A DNA stretch of 64,000 nt from Candidatus Binatia bacterium (GCA_951812575.1 OX638322.1:3281001-3345000); one strand, 5' to 3'. Numbered from the stretch's first letter, positions 33,830-43,530 are shown. Translations and numbers: made by a program. The notes: generated by a model not told the origin, from the sequence alone.

Positions 33830-34798
33830 CTAATAATTCACATATACGTCGGTGAAGGTTTCCTGGACCTCGGGGAAGGGGCTGTCTTCCGCGAATGTGA
33901 CGGCTTCGTCAATCGCGGCATTGACCCGTTGATCGATTGCAGCCAACTCGTCTTCGGATATAAGGCCACGGGGCAGGACGGCGTCTTTGAAGCGCTTGAT
34001 CGGGTCGAGTTCGGTGCGGTATTTCTCGTTTTCTTCGGCAATTTTATAGGTCTGCGCATCGCCTTCGAAATGGCCGTAGTGACGATAGGTCTTACACTCC
34101 AACAGGCTCGGCCCCTGTCCGGCGCGGGCTCGTGCAACGGCCTCATGCGCCGATTCATACACCGCAAACAGGTCATTCCCGTCTATGGTCACGCCCGGCA
34201 TATTATACGCTGCGGCGCGGTCGGCGATATTCTCGACACTGCAATGATAATGCGCCGGCGTAGACTCGGCATAGCCGTTATTCTCGGCCACAAAAATAAT
34301 CGGCAGCTTCCAGATTGCGGCCAGGTTGAGGCTCTCGTGCAAGGTGCCCTGTTCTGACGCTCCGTCCCCAAAGAAACAGATCGTGACCTGGTCAGTACCA
34401 TTGGTTTTGGCGGTCAGGCCGGACCCGCAGGCCAGCGGCGGCCCCCCGCCAACAATCCCGTTGGCTCCCAGCATGCCCTTGTCCATATCGGCAATATGCA
34501 TGGAGCCGCCCTTGCCCTTGCAAATCCCGGTCGCTTTGCCGAACAGTTCGGCCATCATGCCCCGCACGTCCACCCCTTTTGCGACACAGTGGCCGTGTCC
34601 GCGATGGGTCGAGGTCATATAGTCGGCGTCCGTGAGATGAGCACAAATCCCGACAGCGACCGCTTCTTCGCCCGCGTACAAATGCACGAAGCCCGGAATT
34701 TTCCCCTTCCCAAACTCGGTGCTGACCCTGGTTTCAAACACCCGGATGAGCTGCATGCGCTCATAGATCCAGAGGAGCTTGTCTTTGGGAATATCCAT
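33830..34798 (-). CDS. acoA: TPP-dependent dehydrogenase E1 alpha subunit (acetoin dehydrogenase-like)
   Basis: 322 residues. The start at 34798 follows AAGGAGG; a longer frame adds an unlikely segment. LIRVFETRVSTEFGKGKIPGFVHLYAGEEA, the TPP motif GDGASEQG...ENNGYAEST, and RGHGH are typical of E1-alpha. First gene of the group. An E2 acyltransferase (acoC) and E3 are not in the window, so they must be borrowed from elsewhere or the E1 works alone. Confidence 0.88.
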   Translation of the reverse strand: MDIPKDKLLWIYERMQLIRVFETRVSTEFGKGKIPGFVHLYAGEEAVAVGICAHLTDADYMTSTHRGHGHCVAKGVDVRGMMAELFGKATGICKGKGGSMHIADMDKGMLGANGIVGGGPPLACGSGLTAKTNGTDQVTICFFGDGASEQGTLHESLNLAAIWKLPIIFVAENNGYAESTPAHYHCSVENIADRAAAYNMPGVTIDGNDLFAVYESAHEAVARARAGQGPSLLECKTYRHYGHFEGDAQTYKIAEENEKYRTELDPIKRFKDAVLPRGLISEDELAAIDQRVNAAIDEAVTFAEDSPFPEVQETFTDVYVNY

Positions 34799-34868
34799 AC
34801 GACCCTCCTTATTCCAATCGTTGTGTACCGGCTTCATAACACGAAACGCGGAGGGGGGAAACAGAAAA

Positions 34869-34902
34869 GGGGGTGGGGGTTAGGGGTTGGGGGTTGGTTG
34901 GA
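34869..34902. repeat. G-rich repeat related to 32735-32790
   Basis: GGGGGTGGGGGTTAGGGG followed by TTGGGGGTTGGTTGG. Shares GGGTTAGGGGTTGGGG with the acoB-acoX gap. Located in the 247-bp gap between acoA and the antitoxin gene, which otherwise shows no supported gene. Confidence 0.6.
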
Positions 34903-35045
34903 GGCGGTCAGAAGTATTCATCCCTGTATGTATGGGAAATCAGACATCGATATCTCAGGGGCTACCCGTCGGATCATTGCCGCCACCGCCTCCTTTAAAA
35001 AACGACTCTTCTCATTTGTTAACGGTTGTCCAAGACCGCCCGCCT

Positions 35046-35288
35046 TCAACGCCGACCCTCGTTGCGCATCTGCAGAATATCCTCGGTGGTCGCCCACCCT
35101 ATGCGCTTGCGCAGAGTGTGAAGGGTGGTGGCTGCGGCCAGAGCGTCTTCCCGGTCAGGAGCTTCCGGTGGTATCAACCGGGCCACCGCACGCCCACGTT
35201 TGGTGATGATGATGGTTTCTCCGCGCGAGACCTCGTCCAGAAGCGCGGACAGGTGAGTTTTGGCCTCGAATGTGCCGACTTCTCTCAT
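35046..35288 (-). CDS. Phd/YefM-family antitoxin, toxin not found
   Basis: 80 residues. VGTFEAKTHLSALLDEVSRGETIIITKRGRAVARLIP is the DNA-binding N-terminal half of the prevent-host-death family. The C-terminal helix (LHTLRKRIGWATTEDILQMRNEGRR) is the toxin-neutralising tail. Usually a PIN-domain VapC-type toxin overlaps its end, but no PIN frame follows; only a short VLDN-like peptide appears before stops. The gene is therefore an orphan or a relic. It is divergent from the permease gene. Confidence 0.8.
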   Translation of the reverse strand: MREVGTFEAKTHLSALLDEVSRGETIIITKRGRAVARLIPPEAPDREDALAAATTLHTLRKRIGWATTEDILQMRNEGRR

Positions 35289-35484
35289 AGTTCCTCTCGA
35301 AAAAACCTAATCTATTGCCCAGTGAGATAAAAGCCCGTGTCAAGCTCCCTCTACGTCAACATACAAGGGCATAAGACGAAGCCAGCGGGAGAGATTTTGC
35401 ATGATGTATAATGGGGGGATATAGAGAAACTGGTATTCCCCCGGTCTGATTATTTATAGTCTAGGAGCGGAATAGAGCTAGCAG

Positions 35485-37203
35485 ATGCCTTCTCTCCTCT
35501 ACGAACCCGATGAACGCCCACCGTATACGCTCGCCTTTGGGCTCAGCTTTCAGCGGGCGATCATCATGTGCCCCAGCTTGGTGCTCATCCCGACCATTAT
35601 CATGCGGGCGGCGAATCAGGACGAAACCTATCTGTCCTGGGGCATCTTTGCGCTGTTTGCGGTGAATGCCGTAACGTCGGTATTGCAGGTTTTCCGCATC
35701 GGACGCTTTGGCTCTGGCTATGTGCTCCCTATGGCGACTAGCAGTGCCTTCATCGGCGTATGCATCACGGCGCTTGTTGAAGGCGGTCCGTCCCTGATGG
35801 CGACCCTGCTGATTGTTGCCTCGGCGCTTCAGTTCGCGCTTGCTACCCGTCTCTCCCTGCTGCGGCGCTTCATCACACCGGTGGTGACCGGGACACTCCT
35901 CGCTTTGATACCTGTTTCCATCATGCCAGCAGTCTTTCGGCTGCTGAGCGCGGTGCCGGAAGGGACGCCGTGGGCCGTGGCCCCGACGAGTGCGGCGGTC
36001 ACCTTTGCTACGGCCTTGGCGATCTCGCTACGGGCCCCAGCGACATGGCGACTATGGGCGCCGCTTATTGGGATCTCGTTAGGCTGTGCGGTGGCCGCAC
36101 CGTTTGGTCTGTATGATACCGAGCAGATATTAGCCGCGCCCTGGATCGGTTTTCCCACCAACGCCTGGCCAGGGGTGGGGTTGACGTTTAGTCCCGCCTT
36201 CTGGTCTCTCCTGCCGGGATTCCTGTTTGTGGCACTAATCGGGACAACAGGGACCCTCGGCCATGCCGTTGCCACTCAGCGGGTCTCGTGGCGCAGACGG
36301 CGGGCGACCGACCTCCGCTCGGTCCAGGGCGCGGTTACCACCGTCGGCTTGGGCAATCTGCTGTGCGGCCTCGCTGGGACGATACCGACGGGGACTGCTC
36401 CATCAAGCGCACCGTTTGTGGAGCTGACCGGCGTGGCGGCGCGTCGTGTCGGGATATGTATCGGCCTCGTCTTTTTCGCCTTGGCGTTCCTGCCGAAGGC
36501 GATGGCCGTGTTGATCGCCATTCCGAGTCCGGTGGCTGCCGCCTATCTCATTATTCTGTTTAGCCCCATACTGAATCAGGGGATGCAGCTTATTCTCCAA
36601 GGAGGGAGCGATTATCGTAAAACGCTGGTGACCGGCGTGTCGTTCTGGGTTGGGGTGGGCTTTCAGTATCAGGCCATTTTCCCGGACTATCTGAGCGGGG
36701 TCTGGGGGCTGCTCCTGAGCGACGGCATCACTGCGGGGGGTCTCATGGTGGTGGGATTAACCGTATTTATGGAGCTGACCGGCCCGCGCCGCAGACATCT
36801 TGAAATGGAGTTGGCAATCGCGAGCCTGCCAAAGCTTGAGGCTTTCCTGAGCGAGTGTGCTGCCCGCCTGAGGTGGAGTGCGGGGGCGACCCAACGCCTG
36901 GGTTTGATCGGTGAGGAAGCGCTTACGAGCCTGGTGCAACAAAGGGAGGACTCGGCGACTCACGCGGAACGCCGTTTGCGTGTAATCGCACGCCCGGATG
37001 GCGGTGCCGTGGACTTGGAGTTTATGGCGGCGGTCGGCGAGGAAAACCTTGAAGACCACATGGCCTTGCTCGGGGAACATGTGGAAACGCCAAACGAGCG
37101 TGAACTCTCGCTGCGGTTGCTGCGCCACTTTGCCTCATCTGTACGACACCAACAGTATCACAACGTTGATATTCTAACCGTGCGCGTTGACGGCTCGGTG
37201 TAA
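35485..37203 (+). CDS. NCS2-like (xanthine/uracil) permease fused to an anti-sigma-factor-type ATPase domain
   Basis: 572 residues. Residues 1-440 hold about twelve membrane helices with the family segment GLSFQRAIIMCPSLVLIPTIIM and GYVLPMATSSAFIG, then TGTLGHAVATQ and SPVAAAYLIILFSPI, of the nucleobase cation symporter-2 type. Residues 448-572 are cytosolic and resemble the histidine-kinase-like ATPase fold of RsbW-type proteins (ECAARLRWSAGATQRLGLIGEEALTSLV). Its N-box has GEEALTS, lacking the usual Asn after EEALT, so ATP use is doubtful. The fused domain may sense or regulate. Substrate not known. Confidence 0.75.
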   Translation: MPSLLYEPDERPPYTLAFGLSFQRAIIMCPSLVLIPTIIMRAANQDETYLSWGIFALFAVNAVTSVLQVFRIGRFGSGYVLPMATSSAFIGVCITALVEGGPSLMATLLIVASALQFALATRLSLLRRFITPVVTGTLLALIPVSIMPAVFRLLSAVPEGTPWAVAPTSAAVTFATALAISLRAPATWRLWAPLIGISLGCAVAAPFGLYDTEQILAAPWIGFPTNAWPGVGLTFSPAFWSLLPGFLFVALIGTTGTLGHAVATQRVSWRRRRATDLRSVQGAVTTVGLGNLLCGLAGTIPTGTAPSSAPFVELTGVAARRVGICIGLVFFALAFLPKAMAVLIAIPSPVAAAYLIILFSPILNQGMQLILQGGSDYRKTLVTGVSFWVGVGFQYQAIFPDYLSGVWGLLLSDGITAGGLMVVGLTVFMELTGPRRRHLEMELAIASLPKLEAFLSECAARLRWSAGATQRLGLIGEEALTSLVQQREDSATHAERRLRVIARPDGGAVDLEFMAAVGEENLEDHMALLGEHVETPNERELSLRLLRHFASSVRHQQYHNVDILTVRVDGSV

Positions 37204-37288
37204 CCTCAAGAGCGGGTAGGGCCGTCATGCCGCGGTCCTCGGCAGTGTGGTGGGGAGAGGAAAGCGGTGTTGAGGGAGGGGCTACCGC

Positions 37289-38674
37289 TTATTCGTCCTC
37301 ATCCGGCAGCCGGTAGGCCGTGCCGTCAACGAGGCGTTTGGCGTCGTAGTTCCAGTGGGTCATCCACTCTTCAATCACGCGATAGGCTGGACATTGGCCT
37401 TTGTCGATCTCATCACGCAGCCGCTCAAGATAGATGGTCTCATTTGCTCCGGCCGCGTTGCAGTCGTTATGTCGATCCAGGCCTTCCCAGGCAATCGCGA
37501 CCAGCTCTTTGGCCAGATCGAGCAGGCGGATGCCCCGGACGCGTGCGCCCAGGGCCTGGCGGTGGGCCTGATGATAGGCTTCGAGACGCTCGTCCCAGCT
37601 CCATTTTTTAACCAGATCCCAGGCGGCCAGCAGGGGGTCGGTATCAAAAAAGATGCCCTTGGTGAGGGCCGGGACGGCCAGCATGTATTCAAACGGCTGA
37701 TTGTCGAAGCAGCGAATCTCCAGGTATTTTTTGATCCGCACTTCCGGAAAGAGGGTCGTCAGGTGAATGCTCCAGTCCTCCAGGGTGGGGCGTTCCCCTT
37801 CGTGTCCTTCCTCCAGGAATTGACGAAAAGACATATGGGTCATATTGATCCACTGGCCCTGGCGCACAATGAAATACATGGGAATATTCAGCGCGTACTC
37901 GGCATAGTCTTCAAACGTCGGAGCGTCGGCAAAGGCAAAGCGCAGTAGGCCGCACCGGCGCTTGTCCGTCTCGGTCCAGACGTGGCCGCGCATGGTCATA
38001 AAACCGTTCAGACTGCCGTCTGAAATCGGGGAGTTGGCAAACATGGCGGACAGGATGGGGACGAGGCCCATGCTGGCCTTAAACTTCAGCATGGCGTCGG
38101 CTTCGTCGCTAAAGTCGAAATTGACCTGAATGGACGCGGTTTGCTTCATCATGCGATGCCCCAGCGTGCCGACCCTTTCCATATACGGGGCCATGATCTG
38201 ATAGCGCGTCTTGGGAATCCATTGGATGTCGTCGAGCGGGCTGACCGGCTGGACTCCCAGGTTCACGAAGTCAATGTCCAGTTCGTCCGCAATGGGCAGC
38301 AGGTGCTCGAGATGGCGACGAAGTTCTTTGTCCGCACAATGGACGGTCTCGCACTGTTCGCCGGAGAGTTCGAGTTGAGCGCCGGGTTCAAGCGCAATAT
38401 TGGCGCGCTCACCCTGGAGGGCGATAATGTGGCCTTCTTCTTCCTGGGGTTCCCATTCCAGGGAGTCGGCCAGACGGCTCAGGATATACTCAATACCACG
38501 CCGCCCGGAGTAGCGCGCGGCGCGGCCACTCCGACGTGACACGCCGAGCAGTTCGTACTCTGTGCCAATACGCCAGTCTGCTCGGGGCTTTGCGGCGTCA
38601 AAGAAGTATTCGATGAGTTGGGCATGGTCTTCAACAATAAGACCTGCGTCTGGTCCTTCGACGTACTGCGACAT
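37289..38674 (-). CDS. gshA: Glutamate-cysteine ligase, plant/alpha-proteobacterial type
   Basis: 461 residues from the ATG at 38674, which has GGGGAAGGA upstream. First step of glutathione synthesis. The family signatures RIGTEYELLG, MMKQTASIQVNFDFSDEADAM, TRYQIMAPYM, and FMTMRGHVW are clear, matching the plant-type GCS (GCS2-like). Length is normal. gshB is not adjacent. The SulP transporter gene ends 144 bp upstream and may be part of a separate unit. Confidence 0.9.
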   Translation of the reverse strand: MSQYVEGPDAGLIVEDHAQLIEYFFDAAKPRADWRIGTEYELLGVSRRSGRAARYSGRRGIEYILSRLADSLEWEPQEEEGHIIALQGERANIALEPGAQLELSGEQCETVHCADKELRRHLEHLLPIADELDIDFVNLGVQPVSPLDDIQWIPKTRYQIMAPYMERVGTLGHRMMKQTASIQVNFDFSDEADAMLKFKASMGLVPILSAMFANSPISDGSLNGFMTMRGHVWTETDKRRCGLLRFAFADAPTFEDYAEYALNIPMYFIVRQGQWINMTHMSFRQFLEEGHEGERPTLEDWSIHLTTLFPEVRIKKYLEIRCFDNQPFEYMLAVPALTKGIFFDTDPLLAAWDLVKKWSWDERLEAYHQAHRQALGARVRGIRLLDLAKELVAIAWEGLDRHNDCNAAGANETIYLERLRDEIDKGQCPAYRVIEEWMTHWNYDAKRLVDGTAYRLPDEDE

Positions 38675-38818
38675 CCGGTGACATCCTTCCCCTGGGTGCG
38701 GACCCCTCCTACAAAACGGCCTCAACGTAACCAGACGCAGAGGCCAAGGCAAGGGGATTTTGGAACGTTGGTTGCTCTGCGACTGGGGCTGATGGTTTTC
38801 AGCTAGGTATGCCTTCTG

Positions 38819-40591
38819 TCAAGGTGATACCGCAGAATTACCCCGGAGTGCTTCTTGAGCGGTGAGATATACGGCAAAAGGACAGTGCGTGCCGCAGCCA
38901 TGGTCCCCTGCCAACGTGAGGGCGCGACGGAGAGCGGCCTCCATGGCGGTAAACCAGCCGGATTGAGCCGGAAAGAGATTCGCCAGCCCGATACGGCCGG
39001 CGACGCCGGTTTTCTCAAGTAACTGCATGGCCTCGGGGCGCAGGCCCAGGACGAGGAGGGTCCTGCCGGCGCTCTCCAACTGACGTTGGCTGGATTCGAG
39101 CAGGCTGGCGATGGTGATGTCCAAGCCCTGTGTCTGCCGGATACGAAGAATAACGACGCGGACGTGAGGCTCGGCATTCATGCGCTCAAGCGCGTCTTGG
39201 AGTTCTCCGGATGCGGCAAAAAATAACGGACCCGTCAGGTTGAGAATACGAATGGCGGAACACTGCTGCCCCCGCTCTTCCTGCTCGTGGTCAACCTCTC
39301 GAAAACGGCCTTTCTCACCAATAGCCATCTCTCGGACCGTGAGCAGCCGGACGCGACGTAAAAAGAGGATGATGCTGATCCCGACGCCAATATAAATCGC
39401 CTGGTCGAGCGGCACCAGCCACGTCCCGGCCAGCGTGGCGAGAAATGCCGCCCGGTCGCCTCGGGTGCCGCGCAGTATCATCCGAATCCGATCCCTGTCG
39501 ATGAGGTCCGAGGCCAGGACGAACAACAGACCGGCCAGACTCGCAATCGGTGTCTGATTGACGACCGGTCCGAAAAAGAGCAGCACGGCCAGCATCAACA
39601 GTCCGCAGAACAGCGCGGACAGACGGCTCTGTGCTCCGGCTTGCTGATTCAAGGTCGAACGGGCCAGACTGCCGCTGACCGGATAGCCACCCGAGAAAGC
39701 AGCGGCGATGTTCGCCAGCCCTTGGCCCGAAAATTCGGCTGCCATGTCGAGCCGCTGTCCCGACCGGGCCGCAAGCGTCCGAGCCACAGAGCTGGACTCA
39801 ACCAGGGACAGAACAGCACAAGCAATTGCCGTCGGGAGCAGTCCTGCCCACTGGTCCAAGTGCGGGACGGTGAGCGGTGGTAGTCCGGTTGGCAGAGGGG
39901 CGAGGTCGGCAACGAGATGGAGTCCCGCGTCTGACAATTGGAAGAGCTGCGCCACGCCGATGCTGAGCCCCAGGGCGATGAGCGAGGCTGGCAGACGGGG
40001 GTAAAAGTGGCGCAGATACAGGACGCACACAAGTGTGCCGAGCGTGAAAGAGACGGCGAGCAGATGAACTTCCGAGAGTGAAGACAACCAGCCGCCGATC
40101 ATCTGGGCGGGATCGCCTGAAACGTGGGTCGTGCCGGTTGCATTGGGAAGCTGGCCGATCATAATCAGGACCGCGGCGCCTGAGATATACCCACGGACAA
40201 CCGGCTGTGAGATATAATCGGCGAGCGCGTCGAGTCGCAGCAGCCCGGCGAGAAATTGGACCACCCCAACCATAAAGGCCAGAGTAACTCCGACGGTCAT
40301 GGGACTCGCGCCACCGTGCGCCACCTCAGCGGCGACGGCAGTGCCAACCAGCAGACTCACGGCGTTCGTGGGACCAGTCACTACATGGCGGGAGCTGCGG
40401 AACAGCGCGCCCACTATGGCCGGCAGGGCGGCCGCATACAGACCCATGGCCGGGGGAAGACCGGCGATCATGGCATAGGCCACGCCTTGAGGAATGTCGA
40501 GAAAGGTCACGCTCGGGCTGGCGAGCAGGTCCCGCGGGAGATGACGAAGCTGGTAGGCCCGGAGGTCGAGAAACGGGAGAAAGCGCGTCAT
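38819..40591 (-). CDS. SulP-family sulfate transporter with STAS domain
   Basis: 590 residues. The N-terminal 400 residues have about 12-14 helices, with DIPQGVAYAMIAGLPPAMGLYAAALPAIVGALF and SSRHVVTGPTNAVSLL near the start, the SulP motif. The C-terminal 150 residues carry a STAS domain (SAIRILNLTGPLFFAASGELQDALERM and VVILRIRQTQGLDITIASLL). It starts within one base of the upstream oxidoreductase stop (TGATG), so translation is coupled. In this operon it may export sulfate made by oxidation or import sulfate. Direction is not readable from sequence. Confidence 0.88.
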   Translation of the reverse strand: MTRFLPFLDLRAYQLRHLPRDLLASPSVTFLDIPQGVAYAMIAGLPPAMGLYAAALPAIVGALFRSSRHVVTGPTNAVSLLVGTAVAAEVAHGGASPMTVGVTLAFMVGVVQFLAGLLRLDALADYISQPVVRGYISGAAVLIMIGQLPNATGTTHVSGDPAQMIGGWLSSLSEVHLLAVSFTLGTLVCVLYLRHFYPRLPASLIALGLSIGVAQLFQLSDAGLHLVADLAPLPTGLPPLTVPHLDQWAGLLPTAIACAVLSLVESSSVARTLAARSGQRLDMAAEFSGQGLANIAAAFSGGYPVSGSLARSTLNQQAGAQSRLSALFCGLLMLAVLLFFGPVVNQTPIASLAGLLFVLASDLIDRDRIRMILRGTRGDRAAFLATLAGTWLVPLDQAIYIGVGISIILFLRRVRLLTVREMAIGEKGRFREVDHEQEERGQQCSAIRILNLTGPLFFAASGELQDALERMNAEPHVRVVILRIRQTQGLDITIASLLESSQRQLESAGRTLLVLGLRPEAMQLLEKTGVAGRIGLANLFPAQSGWFTAMEAALRRALTLAGDHGCGTHCPFAVYLTAQEALRGNSAVSP

Positions 40592-43530
40592 CAGTCCTTA
40601 GGCGGTCTCTCCGTCTCAGGCAGTTGATAGTGCTCTCGACCCGGCTTGAGCGGGCGTAACATCCAGTAGGGCCGCCGCGTGCCGTCGGGCGAGACTTGGC
40701 CGGCCGGTCGGGTCAGTTCGAGCCATTTCTTATACGCGGCATGCGCCTTGTCCGTATCGACCTGGATATCCCCATACTGATCGCCCTTTTGGGCGGGGCT
40801 GACTCGGACGGCCTGATGCCAACAGTGCATGCCGGAGACCGGGTCAGGGTGGACCGGAAAGGTGAGATTCTGATGCACGCCGGTGTCCGTCCACCAGACA
40901 CGTGCGCTATCGGCATCCTCGCTCTGATAGCCGCGGACTGCCTGCTTGCGAGACAAGCGCCATTGACTGCCGTTGCGGTCGAGTCCGACCGTGGCCATCA
41001 TCTGGCGCTGGCCGGCCTGATCGAGTTTCCAGCGGCCCATATGGTGACTACAGCCAACAACACCGGGTCGAATCCCTTCCGTCACCCAGGCCTTGAGCAC
41101 AAAATAGCCGATCTCGGTTTCGACCCGGACGAGGTCTCCCGTGCGTACGCCCAGGCGTGTGGCATCACCGGGATGCAGCCAGAGCGGGTTGGTGTGGGCA
41201 ATCTCGTCCAGCCATTTGGCATTCGCGCTCCGGGTATGAATCTGGACCGGTAGGCGAAAGGTTGGGATCAAGACCATTTGGTCGTCTGCGAGCCGGTCGG
41301 GATGGATGTGACTCTTGCTATACGTGGGGAGGGCGTATTCCGGCCAGCCCCAGTCCTTGAGGGTCTTGGAATAAAATTCGAGACGGCCGCTTGGCGTGGG
41401 AAAGCCTCTATATATCTCGCCATCTCTGCTCTCTTGGCCCGTTATTCGGACGCCAACACGGCGACGACCGTCCGTATCACCGTCAGGTGAGGGCAGGGGG
41501 ACGATATTCGGACCGGCGGGCTTGGGGCTTGCGGTGAAGACGCGACCCAGACTATCAACCTGGGTATTGTCCAGCTCAGCCGGCGGGACTGTTTGCGCGT
41601 GGACGGCGCCGATGTTTTTTTGGATTTCAAACGCGCCGTAGCGACGCATATAGGCCAGCGGCGAGAGGCCTTGGGCAGCGGCCTGTTCCTGGAGCCCTGG
41701 GACTGACTGCTCAAAAATAAACCCGTAATACTCGTCAAGTGTCAGTTTCTGACCTGGGTGGGCTTTGGATTCAAAGTATTGGCGGATCCCCAGCGCGCCG
41801 TCCGGGTCGACCTGCCAGGACAACTCGATCCAGAACTCATTCTCTTCCCAGACTGCGCCTGGGTTTGCCTGGCGCGTGTCTGTCACCGGTTGGCCGAGAC
41901 GTTCTCTGGCCGTTCTCAGGACGGGCTGCCGGAACCCGATCCACTGGGCGTCGTGCGTTTCGTAGGAGTGCGTATCGTGGCGCTCACTGCCGATGCCCAT
42001 GGGCAGGATGTAATCGGCGAAATAGGCACTCTCGTTCCAGGTTGGAGTCAAGGCGACGTGCAGGCCGATTTTCTGTTCGTCACTGAGGGTTTCAATCCAC
42101 GAAAATCCGTCGGGATTGGTCCAGACCGGGTTATACACCCGAGTGAAGTAGACATCGAGTTTCGCGCGCTCTTCTTTCAGAAAATGTGGCAGGAGAAAAG
42201 AGAGTTCGTTGATTGCCAGCGGGTACTCGGTTGGCCAGGAAAGCGTATTCCACATAGGCGGGTGGGGTGGGGTATGGATAGGCCGCGGCACAAACTTGTT
42301 CCACGCATTGGGATACGTCCCGCCCGGTGTGGCTACGGCACCCATGAGCGCGTTGAGAAAAAACAGCGCTCGCGCCACCTGCCAGCCACCGAGGTTCCCG
42401 GCGGACGCGCTCCGCCAGGTGTGGGTCGCCAGTCGCGTTCCAGCCGAGGCAACCAGCGTGGCGATGGCTTCAACGGTCTGCGGACTGACACCGGATTCCT
42501 GGGCGGCAAACGTAAAACTGTACTGCGTATAGAGCTGTTTTAGAACGGCCTCAAAGTTCTCAAACGTGGGTTCCAGGTCGGGCCGTTCTTCTTGGATATA
42601 TTCTTGCCAGTTCCACCAGTCACGGACAAAGGTCCGGTTATAGTGTTCGTTCTGAATCAGGTGATTGGCTATGGCAAGCAGAATAGCGGCCTCACTGCCC
42701 GGATACGGCGCAACCCAATGGTCGGCATGGGTTGCGCTATTGGACAGGCGGACGTCGAAAACGATGAGTTTGGCCCCGCGCTGCTTGGCGTCCATAATGC
42801 GTTGGGCGTGCGGATTAAAATAATGGCCCGATTCCAGGTGAGCGCTGATGAGAAGGATGACCTCGGCATGTTCGTGGTCGGGGCTGGGGCGGTCGGCGCC
42901 CATCCAAAAATGATATCCGGCGCGGGCTCCGGACGAGCAGATATTGGTATGAGAGTTGTGGCCATCGACACCCCAGGCGGCCAGGACGCGCTCGGTGTAC
43001 CCATCCTCACCCGGCCGGCCAACGTGGTACATGATTTCGTTGTGACGGTCTTCCTGGAGAGCCCGCCGGAGGCGGCCGGCAATATCATGCAGGGCTTCGT
43101 CCCAGGAGACCTGCTGCCACTTGCCCTCGCCGCGTTTGCCCGCCCGTTTCAGGGGCTGGAGGATGCGATCAGGATCGTTGATCTGGTTGAGTGTGGCCGG
43201 GCCCTTGGCGCAGTTCCGGCCGCGTGAGGCCGGATGTTCAGGATTACCCTCGAATTTTCTGATGCTGAGCGTCTCTGGATCAACATAGGCCAGCAGGCCG
43301 CAGGCCGACTCACAGTTAAAACACGTGGTGGGAACAAGCATAGAATGTTGTTCGACGCGCTGCGGCCAGGCGCGGGCGTCCAACTCAACCCAATCGTCCC
43401 AGCGCTCCTTAGGAGGAAACGACGCGAGGTGGTTGCGACTTGGTCCTGGATAAAATGTCTCCCCTCGCGCCTCCGTATCCTGGCGAGCGGCAGACACGCG
43501 TTTATCAGGTCGCTCAGTACTCATGGCCAT
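40591..43530 (-). CDS. Cytoplasmic molybdopterin oxidoreductase, SoeA-like
   Basis: 979 residues of the DMSO-reductase superfamily. No twin-arginine signal, so cytoplasmic. The [4Fe-4S] site is C70-x2-C73-x3-C77-x29-C107, and the Mo ligand is probably Cys198 in HTNICSSGARAG. Domain order is Mo-binding then C-terminal molydopterin-binding domain (RVETEIGYFVLKAW). Size and cytoplasmic type match SoeA, the sulfite-oxidising catalytic subunit, as well as some polysulfide/thiosulfate reductases. Its partner is the fused Fe-S/NrfD protein upstream. Next to persulfide dioxygenase, a sulfite dehydrogenase role is favoured. Confidence 0.75.
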   Translation of the reverse strand: MAMSTERPDKRVSAARQDTEARGETFYPGPSRNHLASFPPKERWDDWVELDARAWPQRVEQHSMLVPTTCFNCESACGLLAYVDPETLSIRKFEGNPEHPASRGRNCAKGPATLNQINDPDRILQPLKRAGKRGEGKWQQVSWDEALHDIAGRLRRALQEDRHNEIMYHVGRPGEDGYTERVLAAWGVDGHNSHTNICSSGARAGYHFWMGADRPSPDHEHAEVILLISAHLESGHYFNPHAQRIMDAKQRGAKLIVFDVRLSNSATHADHWVAPYPGSEAAILLAIANHLIQNEHYNRTFVRDWWNWQEYIQEERPDLEPTFENFEAVLKQLYTQYSFTFAAQESGVSPQTVEAIATLVASAGTRLATHTWRSASAGNLGGWQVARALFFLNALMGAVATPGGTYPNAWNKFVPRPIHTPPHPPMWNTLSWPTEYPLAINELSFLLPHFLKEERAKLDVYFTRVYNPVWTNPDGFSWIETLSDEQKIGLHVALTPTWNESAYFADYILPMGIGSERHDTHSYETHDAQWIGFRQPVLRTARERLGQPVTDTRQANPGAVWEENEFWIELSWQVDPDGALGIRQYFESKAHPGQKLTLDEYYGFIFEQSVPGLQEQAAAQGLSPLAYMRRYGAFEIQKNIGAVHAQTVPPAELDNTQVDSLGRVFTASPKPAGPNIVPLPSPDGDTDGRRRVGVRITGQESRDGEIYRGFPTPSGRLEFYSKTLKDWGWPEYALPTYSKSHIHPDRLADDQMVLIPTFRLPVQIHTRSANAKWLDEIAHTNPLWLHPGDATRLGVRTGDLVRVETEIGYFVLKAWVTEGIRPGVVGCSHHMGRWKLDQAGQRQMMATVGLDRNGSQWRLSRKQAVRGYQSEDADSARVWWTDTGVHQNLTFPVHPDPVSGMHCWHQAVRVSPAQKGDQYGDIQVDTDKAHAAYKKWLELTRPAGQVSPDGTRRPYWMLRPLKPGREHYQLPETERPPKD

